From NCBI GenBank assembly GCA_002421685.1, contig DISB01000023.1:108840-172839 (forward strand): 64,000 bases of DNA, in the 5' to 3' direction. The notes below the pieces were generated by a model, which was not told where the DNA came from, ran no database searches, and saw nothing but the letters and a program-made list of their open reading frames with translations. The translations under genes were made by a program, and so were the position numbers. Shown piece after piece: positions 43,510 through 51,101 of this stretch. Origin of the DNA: Bacteroidetes bacterium UBA6221 (lineage in GTDB: Bacteria; Bacteroidota; Bacteroidia; Chitinophagales; Chitinophagaceae). Numbering within the stretch: the first letter of the stretch is position 1; each line of letters starts with the position of its first letter.

Positions 43510-44781
43510 TTAAAAGTTTTTGATGATCTCGTCCGCAAACTCGCTTGTTTTCACCTGCGTAGCATCGGTCATCAGCTTATAAAAGTCAACAGTCACCCGC
43601 TTGTGCATGATGGCTGTCTGCAAGCCGTTTTTGATACATTTTGCCGCATCGTCCCAGCCCATATATTCCAGCATCATCACGCCGCTCAGTATCAGCGACG
43701 ATGGGTTCATCGTATCGGTATTTGCAAAACGCGGCGCCGTGCCGTGGGTAGCCTCAAATATGGCATGGCCGGTTTTGTAGTTGATGTTGGCGCCCGGTGC
43801 GATGCCTATGCCGCCCACAGCCGCAGCCAGTGCGTCTGATATATAGTCGCCGTTCAGGTTCAGCGTGGCTATTACCGAATAATCCTGCGGGGCCAGTAGA
43901 ATCTGCTGCAGGAAGTTGTCGGCTATTACGTCCTTAATCACCAGCCTGCCTTCATGCTGGGCTTTTTCCATCTCTTCTATGGCAGCCTCCTCCCCTTTCT
44001 CTTTCTTGGTCGCCTCCCAATGGTTCCAGGTATATATTTTATCGCCAAACTCGCGTACTGCCAGGTCGTAACCCCATTTTTTGAAGCCACCCTCGGTAAA
44101 CTTCATGATATTGCCCTTGTGCACCAGTGTTACCGATGTACGCTTATTGTCCAATGCGTATTGTATGGCCGCCCTTACCAGGCGCTCCGTACCTTCTTTT
44201 GATACCGGTTTGATGCCAAATGCCGTAGTTTCAGGGAAACGCACTTTATCACCGCCGCCCAGCTCGGTGCGGATGAACTCCATCAGCTTCTTAGCTTCGG
44301 GGCTGCCGTCAGCACATTCTATACCGGCGTATATATCCTCCGTATTCTCGCGGAATACCACCATATCCACCCTGTCAGGGTAATGCACCGGTGAGGGCAC
44401 ACCTACAAACCAATGTATGGGTCTCAGGCAAACATACAGGTCCAGTTCCTGGCGCAGGGCCACGTTCAGCGAGCGGATGCCACCACCTATGGGGGTGGTC
44501 AACGGCCCTTTTATAGAAACTATATATTCTTTTGCTTTATCAAGGGTATCTGCCGGCAGCCATTCGCCGGTTTGGTTAAAAGCCTTTTCCCCTGCCAGCA
44601 TCTCTATCCATTCTATCTTGCGCTTACCCAGGTAGCAGCGCTCTACCGCCGCGTCTATTACTTTTTTACTGGCGCGCCATACGTCGGGGCCTATGCCGTC
44701 GCCCTCAATAAAGGGGATAATTGGATTATCAGGAACTAAAAGCTTGCCGTTGCTGTCTATCGTTATTTTCTGAGCTGCCAT
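43510..44781 (-). CDS. icd: NADP-dependent isocitrate dehydrogenase, bacterial type (type I)
   Basis: 423 aa, E. coli-like. Active site with the regulatory Ser104 in GGGIRSLNVALRQELDLY (Ser113 in E. coli), FRENTEDIYAGIE, and NLNGDYISDALAAAVGGIGI for cofactor binding. It performs the same reaction as the eukaryotic-type enzyme at 1835-3064. No isocitrate dehydrogenase kinase gene lies alongside. The two enzymes may be used under different conditions. Confidence 0.95.
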   Translation of the reverse strand: MAAQKITIDSNGKLLVPDNPIIPFIEGDGIGPDVWRASKKVIDAAVERCYLGKRKIEWIEMLAGEKAFNQTGEWLPADTLDKAKEYIVSIKGPLTTPIGGGIRSLNVALRQELDLYVCLRPIHWFVGVPSPVHYPDRVDMVVFRENTEDIYAGIECADGSPEAKKLMEFIRTELGGGDKVRFPETTAFGIKPVSKEGTERLVRAAIQYALDNKRTSVTLVHKGNIMKFTEGGFKKWGYDLAVREFGDKIYTWNHWEATKKEKGEEAAIEEMEKAQHEGRLVIKDVIADNFLQQILLAPQDYSVIATLNLNGDYISDALAAAVGGIGIAPGANINYKTGHAIFEATHGTAPRFANTDTMNPSSLILSGVMMLEYMGWDDAAKCIKNGLQTAIMHKRVTVDFYKLMTDATQVKTSEFADEIIKNF

Positions 44782-44940
44782 GTTTACTGTTTTGTTTTGT
44801 TGTAAAACCCGCGCGAAATTAGTTGAAAAATAGTTAACAGGTTAATCAGGTAGAGGTTAATATGGTAATAAGTTAAATGGTTAATATTTGTCCAGCGTTG
44901 TCACAGGGCTAAATAGAAATGTTGCCAAAAATCCGGGTTT

Positions 44941-44966
44941 CCCCCGATCCGCCTGAGGCGGAGAGC
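44941..44966. repeat. Dispersed palindromic repeat, left copy
   Basis: A 26-bp stretch containing the palindrome TCCGCCTGAGGCGGA. An exact inverted copy lies at 63867-63892, 19 kb away. It sits inside the 0.9-kb gap between icd and the HEPN-like gene. Confidence 0.7.
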
Positions 44967-45090
44967 ACCCACCGCACTTGCCCCATGTGCTATGAATTGG
45001 TACGTTTTGGTTCTTTTTAGGTCTGTTTAACTCATAGATTAATGTTTTTTCAATTGCTTCGTTGAGAACGCTTCGCTTAGTTGGTTGCGG

Positions 45091-45301
45091 ATTCGTCGCT
45101 ATAGCGGGACAAGTGTTCCTGAATGGGAACAAAACTGAAAATGTTCCGAAATGTTTCCACAAATTCGGGTTTATTTTTTTCGCCTCATTTTACACGCAAG
45201 TAATTGGTAACCAATACTTCATTTTGTTCTATTTGTGCGAAATTCGCCGCTATAGCGGGGCAAGTGTTCCTGTGTGGAAACAAAACTGAAAATGTTCCAA
45301 A
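45091..45301. repeat. Pair of 60-bp imperfect direct repeats
   Basis: Copies at 45091-45150 and 45242-45301 match at about 54 of 60 positions. Each contains the palindrome CGCTATAGCG and a GTTCC/GGAAC inverted pair, so each could fold. The 91-bp spacer is unique. No ORF in this gap is convincing. Confidence 0.7.
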
Positions 45302-45724
45302 TTGATGCCTGGATTTTGACTTTATAAATTGGAACAAACCTGGAAGTGCATGGTTGGCACAGGTATGTCAAAGAACTATCTGGCAGCAGGGAAATCCAGC
45401 CACAATTACCTATACAAATATACGCAAAATTATTGTTTTATTGAGTAATTGCGCAATGTTTATCGCCAAACTTTTGTAGTCATCTCCAATCATAAACCGG
45501 AAAGAAGTATGTAATGATTGGTACGGTGACAACGCCAACCGAAGGGGAAAAACTGAAGCTTATCTATAGGCCCGAGGCAAAGAGCATTCCGCACCTTGCC
45601 CTGAATGTCGGTCGTGAGACCGGGTGACTTAATGGACACGAATGCCCTTCGGAACATTCGCGCCAGAGGTTATTGATGAAACCAACTAAAGGAAAATCTC
45701 TTACAACAGTCACACCACTACCTA
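45302..45724. other. Gene-free stretch with structured segments (possible RNA or element remnant)
   Basis: No convincing gene. The stretch 45576-45660 can fold into successive stems: GGCAA with TTGCC (45576-45600), CGGTC-GTGA-GACCG (45609-45622, a GNRA-type loop), and CGAATG with CATTCG (45639-45660). The last hairpin recurs elsewhere in the window. It could be the end of a degenerate mobile element or a structured RNA. Confidence 0.35.
45639..45660. repeat. Dispersed CGAAT hairpin repeat, copy 1
   Basis: Stem CGAATG/CATTCG with a CCCTTCGGAA-type loop, flanked by ACA and CGCGCCAG. Copies 2 and 3 are at 60216-60237 and 61230-61252. Confidence 0.55.
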
Positions 45725-46756
45725 TCAAAAAAACATTAAGTATTTTAAATATGTATTTAGCTTTTCATTGTCGAGGAACAATTCAGAATCATTCAATATA
45801 ACTTTCGTAAGCACACGCCGTATGATACTGTCCAAGTTCTCAGAGGTCATCATTTGATTCTCCAGCAGGGTATCTCTTTTTTTATCAAACTGCCCTCCAT
45901 GAATATATCTTGACCTTAAATTATACCCATGACTAATTGTGTCGAAAACATGTCGTCTTTCGTCTGAACACGTTCCGAGATAAAATGCAGTTCTTTCAGA
46001 AACCTTTTGTGTTGCTTCCGATGGACTGGTGGAAAACAGACATTCAAGTACAGGGATATATAACGCAATTTTATGCGGTAAAAAGGAAGAATGACGTGCA
46101 AACGCTAGGAACCTAAACGCTCTTTCAATTCTATTAAAATCGTTATAGTTTTTTGCTTCGTCATAATCTTTGGTGTGAAATGACGCATACAGCCCAGCAG
46201 TCGGGATGACCAATTTTTGTTGTAAAACTTCTCTAGATATAGTGCTATTGTATGCAATCTTGTTATAAGCATTAAAGATATTAAGGGCATTCTCTAACTC
46301 TTCAAGAGTAAATATTTGATCTTTAAATACTCCTTTAGCTGTTGTAATAGTATCCGATGTACTTAATGAAACAAACATTCTTTCCATTGCAGGTATGTGA
46401 CCATAGCATGCGGACATAGATATACTATTGTCTTTTACAAACCAGAGGAATAATAAGTAATGCTTTAAGAAAAGTGCACGTTGCTGTAAGTATAGTCCGA
46501 GTTTATTAAGCAGGTCATGCCTATTCAAATTCAAGTCATCAGGTGGTAAGATTGCAGTATCCCAAGCGTATACATAACGTAAATCACTCCTGCTGTAACA
46601 ATCCAATTCACCAACGAGCTTAACAAATTCATTGTTATAATAATGTTTTCGCCTAAATCCATAATTTGAGCTTAGATTAAATTCTAGAATATTTCCATCC
46701 TCACTTAAATGGAAATAGTTAGTATCCATTATAGTCTTCACTAGCAGCTCTTCCAT
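45725..46756 (-). CDS. HEPN-like (ApeA-type) protein, putative defence RNase
   Basis: 343 aa and visibly AT-rich compared with the neighbours. The C-terminal third resembles ApeA-like HEPN domains: IPVLECLFSTSPSEATQKVS, RTAFYLG, then NLRSRYIHGGQFD with the R281-x4-H286 motif of HEPN ribonucleases. The N-terminal two thirds are helical and not recognised. HEPN proteins with this layout often act in phage defence or toxin systems. It lies between repeat-rich gaps with no partner nuclease, so the assignment rests on one motif and context. Confidence 0.6.
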   Translation of the reverse strand: MEELLVKTIMDTNYFHLSEDGNILEFNLSSNYGFRRKHYYNNEFVKLVGELDCYSRSDLRYVYAWDTAILPPDDLNLNRHDLLNKLGLYLQQRALFLKHYLLFLWFVKDNSISMSACYGHIPAMERMFVSLSTSDTITTAKGVFKDQIFTLEELENALNIFNAYNKIAYNSTISREVLQQKLVIPTAGLYASFHTKDYDEAKNYNDFNRIERAFRFLAFARHSSFLPHKIALYIPVLECLFSTSPSEATQKVSERTAFYLGTCSDERRHVFDTISHGYNLRSRYIHGGQFDKKRDTLLENQMMTSENLDSIIRRVLTKVILNDSELFLDNEKLNTYLKYLMFF

Positions 46757-46891
46757 GTGGGGAAAAATATAAATATAATTTGGCTTTTGTCATATAGTCA
46801 GATGTGGCATTTCCACAGCTGTTTAAGGTTAGTGTTTAATTTAAGACTTGACACATCAAGGCAATAGTATAAACCGAGGAGGTAATCACCC

Positions 46892-47350
46892 CTACGCCTG
46901 AACATTACTCTGCAAAATCAGTCTAAATATCCTCTCCTTATGCCCGCTCACCTGAACCCAATAGATAATCCAACATACTAATGCAGCAAATCCGGAAACA
47001 AAATTTACTATTGGAATTATTGAAATACAATTCAGAATAGATACAGCAAGTCCGATACCGTAGGTCGGCTTCATTGTTGTTTGTATGTTTCTAGACTGAT
47101 ACTCTGCTTCTATTGACTGAGCAATATTGCTGACTACAATGAAATGCCATACAATCCCAAATAGAGGAATAAGTAACAACCAAACATTTGCTGGTGGCAT
47201 TTTCCTATTGCTTTCTGATATGACTTTAAGCGTGTTCTGAAGAGTCAGGATATAGAAGATACCAGGGATTATACCGATGACAATAAAAAATATCATTATA
47301 GTTATCCATTCGCCGCCAGAAGGCATGGATATTAAAAAGATGTGCTTCAT
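46892..47350 (-). CDS. Multi-pass membrane protein, unknown function
   Basis: 152 aa with four predicted spans (about 17-37, 55-75, 98-118, 122-140). A recognisable stretch is LKVISESNRKMPPANVWLLL followed by IPLFGIVWHF and SIEAEYQSRNI, a pattern shared by small Bacteroidota membrane proteins of unassigned role. It is AT-rich and belongs to the same accessory block as the HEPN-like gene, 135 bp downstream of it in reading direction terms (upstream on the minus strand). Confidence 0.65.
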   Translation of the reverse strand: MKHIFLISMPSGGEWITIMIFFIVIGIIPGIFYILTLQNTLKVISESNRKMPPANVWLLLIPLFGIVWHFIVVSNIAQSIEAEYQSRNIQTTMKPTYGIGLAVSILNCISIIPIVNFVSGFAALVCWIIYWVQVSGHKERIFRLILQSNVQA

Positions 47351-47445
47351 GAGGTGCTATTTTGACCTTAAGATAGAAAAAAATATGGTTCCTATTATGT
47401 TTTAAATACAAGTCATTGAGTAGCCGCAGAATAGATGCTCAGGAG

Positions 47446-47478
47446 ATTATCACGTCGCTACGCTCCTCATAATGACGC
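47446..47478. repeat. GTCATTxxGAGGAGCG-type dispersed repeat
   Basis: On the minus strand it reads GGCGTCATTATGAGGAGCG followed by TAGCGACGTG, a sequence type scattered through many Bacteroidota genomes. It closes the accessory block on the right. Confidence 0.5.
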
Positions 47479-47585
47479 CTTGATTATTATTCTCCCTACT
47501 TATTTTGGCCAACCATACGTTAGATAACTCTCCCTTTGGCAGGTGTTGTACCTAACCAGCGGGAGGGGCTGTTATTTCACTTCTC

Positions 47586-47954
47586 TCACCTCTTCCCCAA
47601 TATCTTCTTACGGTGTTGTGCGCCCCAATGATGTAACTCCCCTATTACTTTCTTCAAGGTTTTACCGTAATCCGTCAGCGAATATTCCACACTTACCGGC
47701 ATGGTATCATATACCGTACGCTTCACCAACTGGTTTATCTCCAGGTCTTTCAGTTCTTTAGACAGCATCTTGGCGGTAATCCCTTCAATATCCCTTTCCA
47801 TTTCCTTAAACCTTTTGTCGTCATACATCAGCGATATGATGATTGGCAGCTTCCATTTGCCATTGAGGATATCCAGTGCATCGCGCACCGCCAATATGGA
47901 CCTGCTGCATTCGCCGTGCTTATCGTGCTCCGCCAGGCCGTTCTTTTTTGTCAT
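47586..47954 (-). CDS. HxlR family transcriptional regulator
   Basis: 122 aa winged-helix repressor of the HxlR/DUF24 group. ECSRSILAVRDALDILNGKW carries the conserved N-terminal Cys, and FKEMERDIEGITAKMLSKEL is the recognition region. Start ATG 47954 was chosen (MTKKNGLAEHD); longer frames run through the operator region. It is divergent from a DoxX-like gene, with 18-bp-phased repeats between them, and probably represses both. Confidence 0.9.
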   Translation of the reverse strand: MTKKNGLAEHDKHGECSRSILAVRDALDILNGKWKLPIIISLMYDDKRFKEMERDIEGITAKMLSKELKDLEINQLVKRTVYDTMPVSVEYSLTDYGKTLKKVIGELHHWGAQHRKKILGKR

Positions 47955-47971
47955 AATACCTGCTTTACTGT

Positions 47972-48034
47972 AGTATACCGGTTTCCCGCAGTATACCGCT
48001 ATACAAAAGTATATCGCTATACATTTTATACCAA
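47972..48034. promoter_or_regulatory. Phased operator repeats between hxlR and doxX-like genes
   Basis: AGTATACCG at 47972 and 47990 and AGTATATCG at 48008 recur every 18 bp; a fourth TATACC lies at 48027. Two of them form palindromes GTATA-N4-TATAC at 47991-48004 and 48009-48022. These overlap the predicted regulator promoter on the minus strand (TTTG at 48035-48032, TACTTTTG at 48011-48004, 20-bp spacing). This fits autorepression by the HxlR protein. Confidence 0.7.
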
Positions 48035-48069
48035 ATGTACGGAAGTTTGTGCCTGAAAAAAAATTGAAC

Positions 48070-48438
48070 ATGAAAAGAGACAAGATTTTCTATTGGGTAA
48101 CCACCGGCTTGGTATCGCTGGGCTTTTTAGCCAGCAGTTTTATGTACCTCACGCATAACCCTGAACTTATGGCCGGGTTTGCCACCTTGGGCTACCCTGC
48201 CTACTTTGTAACGCTATTGGGGGTGGCTAAACTGGCCGGGGCGCTGGCGCTTGTCAATCCCTGGACGGACAAGCTGAAAGAATGGGCTTACGCAGGTTTC
48301 ACATTTACACTGATGGGTGCTGTTTACACGCATACCGCTACAGGCACGCCCTTTGCCGCCCCTCTTGTTTTCCTGGCGCTGGTAGGCACTTCTTACTACT
48401 TCCGTCACAGACTGAAACTAAGCAGGCAGGCCGTATAA
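48070..48438 (+). CDS. DoxX-like membrane protein
   Basis: 122 aa with four membrane spans, belonging to the DoxX_2 group: FYWVTTGLVSLGFLASSFMY, GYPAYFVTLLGVAKLAGAL, the KLKEWAYAGFTFTLMGA segment and a C-terminal helix. DoxX-like proteins are tied to quinone or thiol redox stress. Divergent from the HxlR regulator and probably controlled by it. ATG 48070 was preferred over GTG 48049. Confidence 0.85.
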   Translation: MKRDKIFYWVTTGLVSLGFLASSFMYLTHNPELMAGFATLGYPAYFVTLLGVAKLAGALALVNPWTDKLKEWAYAGFTFTLMGAVYTHTATGTPFAAPLVFLALVGTSYYFRHRLKLSRQAV

Positions 48439-48516
48439 CCTAAACCGGTTTTCCAATAAACCCTTTCACCATTGTTCCGACGGGCAGCCCTGCGACGCGC
48501 CAGCGGCGGGATATTT

Positions 48517-48560
48517 TGTCAGAATCAGGATTTGCAGGATAAATGGATTTTCAGGATGCC
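48517..48560. repeat. Dispersed AATCAGGATTTGCAGGAT-type repeat
   Basis: The stretch reads as two related half-units, AATCAGGATTTGCAGGAT and GGATTTTCAGGAT. Sequences of this type are common intergenic repeats in Bacteroidota. Confidence 0.5.
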
Positions 48561-48574
48561 ATATTTTTCACCTT

Positions 48575-48601
48575 TCGGTTGGTATTGACAATACCAACCG
48601 A
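48575..48601. repeat. Perfect 12-bp inverted repeat
   Basis: TCGGTTGGTATT and AATACCAACCGA around GAC, 9 bp past the stop of the nucleotidyltransferase gene. No T-tract follows on either strand, so it may be a stem-loop end of that transcript rather than a full terminator. Confidence 0.55.
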
Positions 48602-48609
48602 TGGGAATA

Positions 48610-49083
48610 CTATTCCTTTTTACGGCGAGCAACCTCCTGTAATTTTTCTATATCAGTTTCGTCCTGTAACCTGCCGGTTCCGAATTTTGATAATACTGGG
48701 TGATTGAGGTTGATAAAAGGGATTTTCAGTCCATCAATATCAGCCATATTTTTCTCAGCATCAGCTTGCTCAAAACTAACCCCTGATACCTTTGTCAGGA
48801 AATCAGTTCTATATGGGTTGTCGCCTACACTAAATGCCAGTGTATTGGTAAAATTAAGTTCAGTTAGCTGTTGAAGTGAAGACTCTTCAATATCGTTCTC
48901 TCTTAATGCATCAATAAATTTCAGTTTGTTGTCATTATCAGGTTTCAGCCATACATCCATGTCACCGGTTGTCCTGTTATACCCATAGAAATTCACCGCA
49001 TAACCACCCACTAACATAAAGGCTACTTTATGTTGCAACATACTCCTGATTAAACTTACATGTTCATCAAAAAATATATTCAT
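48610..49083 (-). CDS. Nucleotidyltransferase-fold protein (putative MNT-like, DUF6036 type)
   Basis: 157 aa. The polymerase-beta-like core is seen in FMLVGGYAVNFYGYNRTTGD followed by MDVWLKP: Gly26-Gly27 and the D41-x-D43 pair. Such short proteins often form toxin-antitoxin or defence pairs with small neighbours. The next gene upstream, 9 bp away, encodes an 83-aa acidic protein. Enzyme activity is likely, but the substrate is unknown. Confidence 0.75.
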   Translation of the reverse strand: MNIFFDEHVSLIRSMLQHKVAFMLVGGYAVNFYGYNRTTGDMDVWLKPDNDNKLKFIDALRENDIEESSLQQLTELNFTNTLAFSVGDNPYRTDFLTKVSGVSFEQADAEKNMADIDGLKIPFINLNHPVLSKFGTGRLQDETDIEKLQEVARRKKE

Positions 49084-49092
49084 GACATGCGG

Positions 49093-49344
49093 TTAATGAA
49101 ATTTGATTGTTTTTGACGGCTTATGGTTTTGCACCGCTTCTTCAGTAAGCCCGTATGACGCAATGATTAATTCGTGTAAATGCGCCAGCCGCTGAACAGG
49201 TGTGAGGGAAGCCCAGTAATCCAGCAATTCTTCTTCCTGCCCCTGCACAGAGGAGAAGAATCGTATTTCCTTTTTCGGCGGGACATGATATGAAGCGCCG
49301 GGTTCATGTACTGTTTCTCCATTATCCGTATTCTCCTCGACCAT
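49093..49344 (-). CDS. Small partner protein of the nucleotidyltransferase
   Basis: 83 aa, acidic N-terminus (MVEENTDNGETVHEPG) then a helical C-terminal half: SSVQGQEEELLDYWASLTPV, RLAHLHELIIASYGL. The LTPxxRLxxLxxL pattern is common in small proteins paired with nucleotidyltransferases. Separated from that gene by 9 bp, it is co-transcribed and translated first. Likely an interacting or antitoxin-like partner. Confidence 0.6.
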   Translation of the reverse strand: MVEENTDNGETVHEPGASYHVPPKKEIRFFSSVQGQEEELLDYWASLTPVQRLAHLHELIIASYGLTEEAVQNHKPSKTIKFH

Positions 49345-49480
49345 AGCTAATCCTTTATATAAAAATACGCTTTTATTTTATTGGAATTTGCGCGAGATGG
49401 CCCCGGCCCTAAAGGGAGATGTCGTGACCCACGCATTGTGCGGGGCAGGCGTGCTCGATTCTTTTTGGTATCCTGATAGG

Positions 49481-49503
49481 GAAGCCCCTTTAGGGGTTGG
49501 GGG
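49481..49503. repeat. CCCCAACCCCTAAAGGGG-type repeat overlapping the dapB stop
   Basis: Minus-strand reading CCCCAACCCCTAAAGGGGCTTC; the dapB stop codon TAA sits inside the loop. Related to the copies at 14331 and 21205. It could form a terminator-like hairpin for the dapB operon. Confidence 0.45.
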
Positions 49504-50215
49504 CAATCCCCAGCACATCCTTCATGCTAAACACTCCCTGCTTGCCGGCTATGAATTCAGCAGCCAGTACAGCGCCCAGGGCGAAGCCGTTGCGGTTGTG
49601 GGCGGTGTGGGTGATCTCTATATCATCAATAGCTGAAGTGTAGGTAACGGTATGTGTGCCGGGCACGCCTTCTTCGCGCAGGGCGGTGATGTGCAGTATA
49701 TCTTCACCCTGCTCTTCTTCGCTCCATTCTTTTTTTCGGGTCACCTGTTCCATTACCTGTTTGGCAAGCGTTATCGCAGTGCCGCTGGGGGAATCTTTTT
49801 TCTGCGTATGGTGTACCTCCTTCATGCGTACATCGTAAGAAGGCTGCTGCGCCATCAGCTTCGCCAGCATTTTATTCAGCTCAAAAAATATGTTCACTCC
49901 CACGCTGTAGTTGGAGGCATAGAGGAAGGCTGTGTTATTATCTTTCGCGGCTTGTTCGGCAAGGGGTATATCATGGTTCCAGCCCGTGGTGCCGCTGGTA
50001 ACGGGCACCCCTGCCAGCAGGCAGAGCAGCACATTGGCCCTGGCTGCTTCGGGCTGTGTCATTTCTATGGCAACATCTGCCTTCTTAAGGTTTTCGGCTG
50101 TCAGGTCGGCGGCATTGGCTGAACTTATTTTCAGCACGATATTATGCCCCCTTTCGGTAGCTACCTGTTCTATGGTTTTACCCATTTTGCCGTAACCTAT
50201 CAGTGCGATGTTCAT
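49490..50215 (-). CDS. dapB: 4-hydroxy-tetrahydrodipicolinate reductase
   Basis: Second step of the diaminopimelate/lysine pathway. 241 aa. Cofactor loop ALIGYGKMG (N-terminus), VTSGTTGWNHD and HHTQKKDSPSGTA containing the catalytic His and Lys are present. The stop falls within a C-rich dispersed repeat. Only 4 bp separate it from the UbiA-type gene, so it ends the leftward pepT operon. Confidence 0.95.
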   Translation of the reverse strand: MNIALIGYGKMGKTIEQVATERGHNIVLKISSANAADLTAENLKKADVAIEMTQPEAARANVLLCLLAGVPVTSGTTGWNHDIPLAEQAAKDNNTAFLYASNYSVGVNIFFELNKMLAKLMAQQPSYDVRMKEVHHTQKKDSPSGTAITLAKQVMEQVTRKKEWSEEEQGEDILHITALREEGVPGTHTVTYTSAIDDIEITHTAHNRNGFALGAVLAAEFIAGKQGVFSMKDVLGIAPNP

Positions 50216-50219
50216 AAAA

Positions 50220-51101
50220 TCAGAATATTAAAGAAAGTATGGTAAAGATGGCAAAGATAATACTGCCTATACCGTTGGTGGTCATAAATGCGATGTTGAC
50301 CTTGCTGAGGTCGTGCGGCTTTACGAGGGTGTGCTGGTATATCAGCAATCCTATGAACAAGGCCGCGCCTGCCCAGTATAGCCAGTTGAGCAAAGCTATG
50401 AAGCCTACCGCTATTACCAGTCCCGCAGATATGATATGCAGAAGCGAAGAAACACTGAGCGCATGTTTCACCCCCAGCGCAGCGGGTATGGAATGCAGCC
50501 GGTTGTCCCGGTCAAAACGCTCGTCCTGCAAAGCATAAATGATGTCAAAGCCGGATACCCATGTTATGACTATGCCTGAAAACATCAGCGGCAGCCAGGA
50601 AAATTCGCCCGTAACTACCAGGTATGCCCCTATAGGCGCCAGCGATAAGCCAACACCCAATACCAGGTGACAGAGGGCGGTAAAGCGTTTGGTATAGCTG
50701 TAAAACAATATCACAAACAGCGCAACAAAGGAGAGATAAAACACCAGCATATTGATGAAATAGCAGGTAATGAGGAATAAAATACAGTTCGCTATCACAA
50801 ACCATAGGGCGCTTTTAGGCTCTATCACTCCTGCCGGTATTTCCCTTTTTGCCGTGCGGGGGTTACGGGCGTCTATCCTGCGGTCGAGGTAGCGGTTGAA
50901 CGCCATGGCCGCAGTACGGGCAAATATCATGCACAGCAGCATTTTTACCAGCAGGTGCCATTCGAAGCTATGCCGCTCGTAAATGACGGCCAGCGAAAAA
51001 CCGATCAGGGCAAAAGGTAATGCAAACACCGTATGGCTGAACTTTATCAGCGACAGGTAATCTTTTACACGTTGCAACATTGTAATACCGGCTACACTCA
51101 T
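50220..51101 (-). CDS. UbiA-family polyprenyltransferase (probably MqnP-type)
   Basis: 293 aa with about eight to nine membrane spans. First Asp-rich motif NRYLDRRIDARNPRTAKR, second motif DIIYALQDERFDRD. It resembles the 4-hydroxybenzoate/futalosine-pathway prenyltransferases that make quinone precursors. ATG 51101 overlaps the upstream DUF1573 stop as ATGA; ATG 51080 is an alternative. The choice between menaquinone and ubiquinone-like substrate is inferred from Bacteroidota biology. Confidence 0.85.
   Translation of the reverse strand: MSVAGITMLQRVKDYLSLIKFSHTVFALPFALIGFSLAVIYERHSFEWHLLVKMLLCMIFARTAAMAFNRYLDRRIDARNPRTAKREIPAGVIEPKSALWFVIANCILFLITCYFINMLVFYLSFVALFVILFYSYTKRFTALCHLVLGVGLSLAPIGAYLVVTGEFSWLPLMFSGIVITWVSGFDIIYALQDERFDRDNRLHSIPAALGVKHALSVSSLLHIISAGLVIAVGFIALLNWLYWAGAALFIGLLIYQHTLVKPHDLSKVNIAFMTTNGIGSIIFAIFTILSLIF

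Noticed and set aside
44881..45162. A 93-aa minus-strand frame in the icd-HEPN gap
   Set aside because: It runs through the 26-bp palindromic repeat and one 60-bp repeat, has no family resemblance, no promoter and an unlikely composition; it is most likely a chance frame over repeats.
48575..48601. Perfect 12-bp inverted repeat as an intrinsic terminator
   Set aside because: No T-tract follows the stem on either strand, so it is listed only as an inverted repeat.
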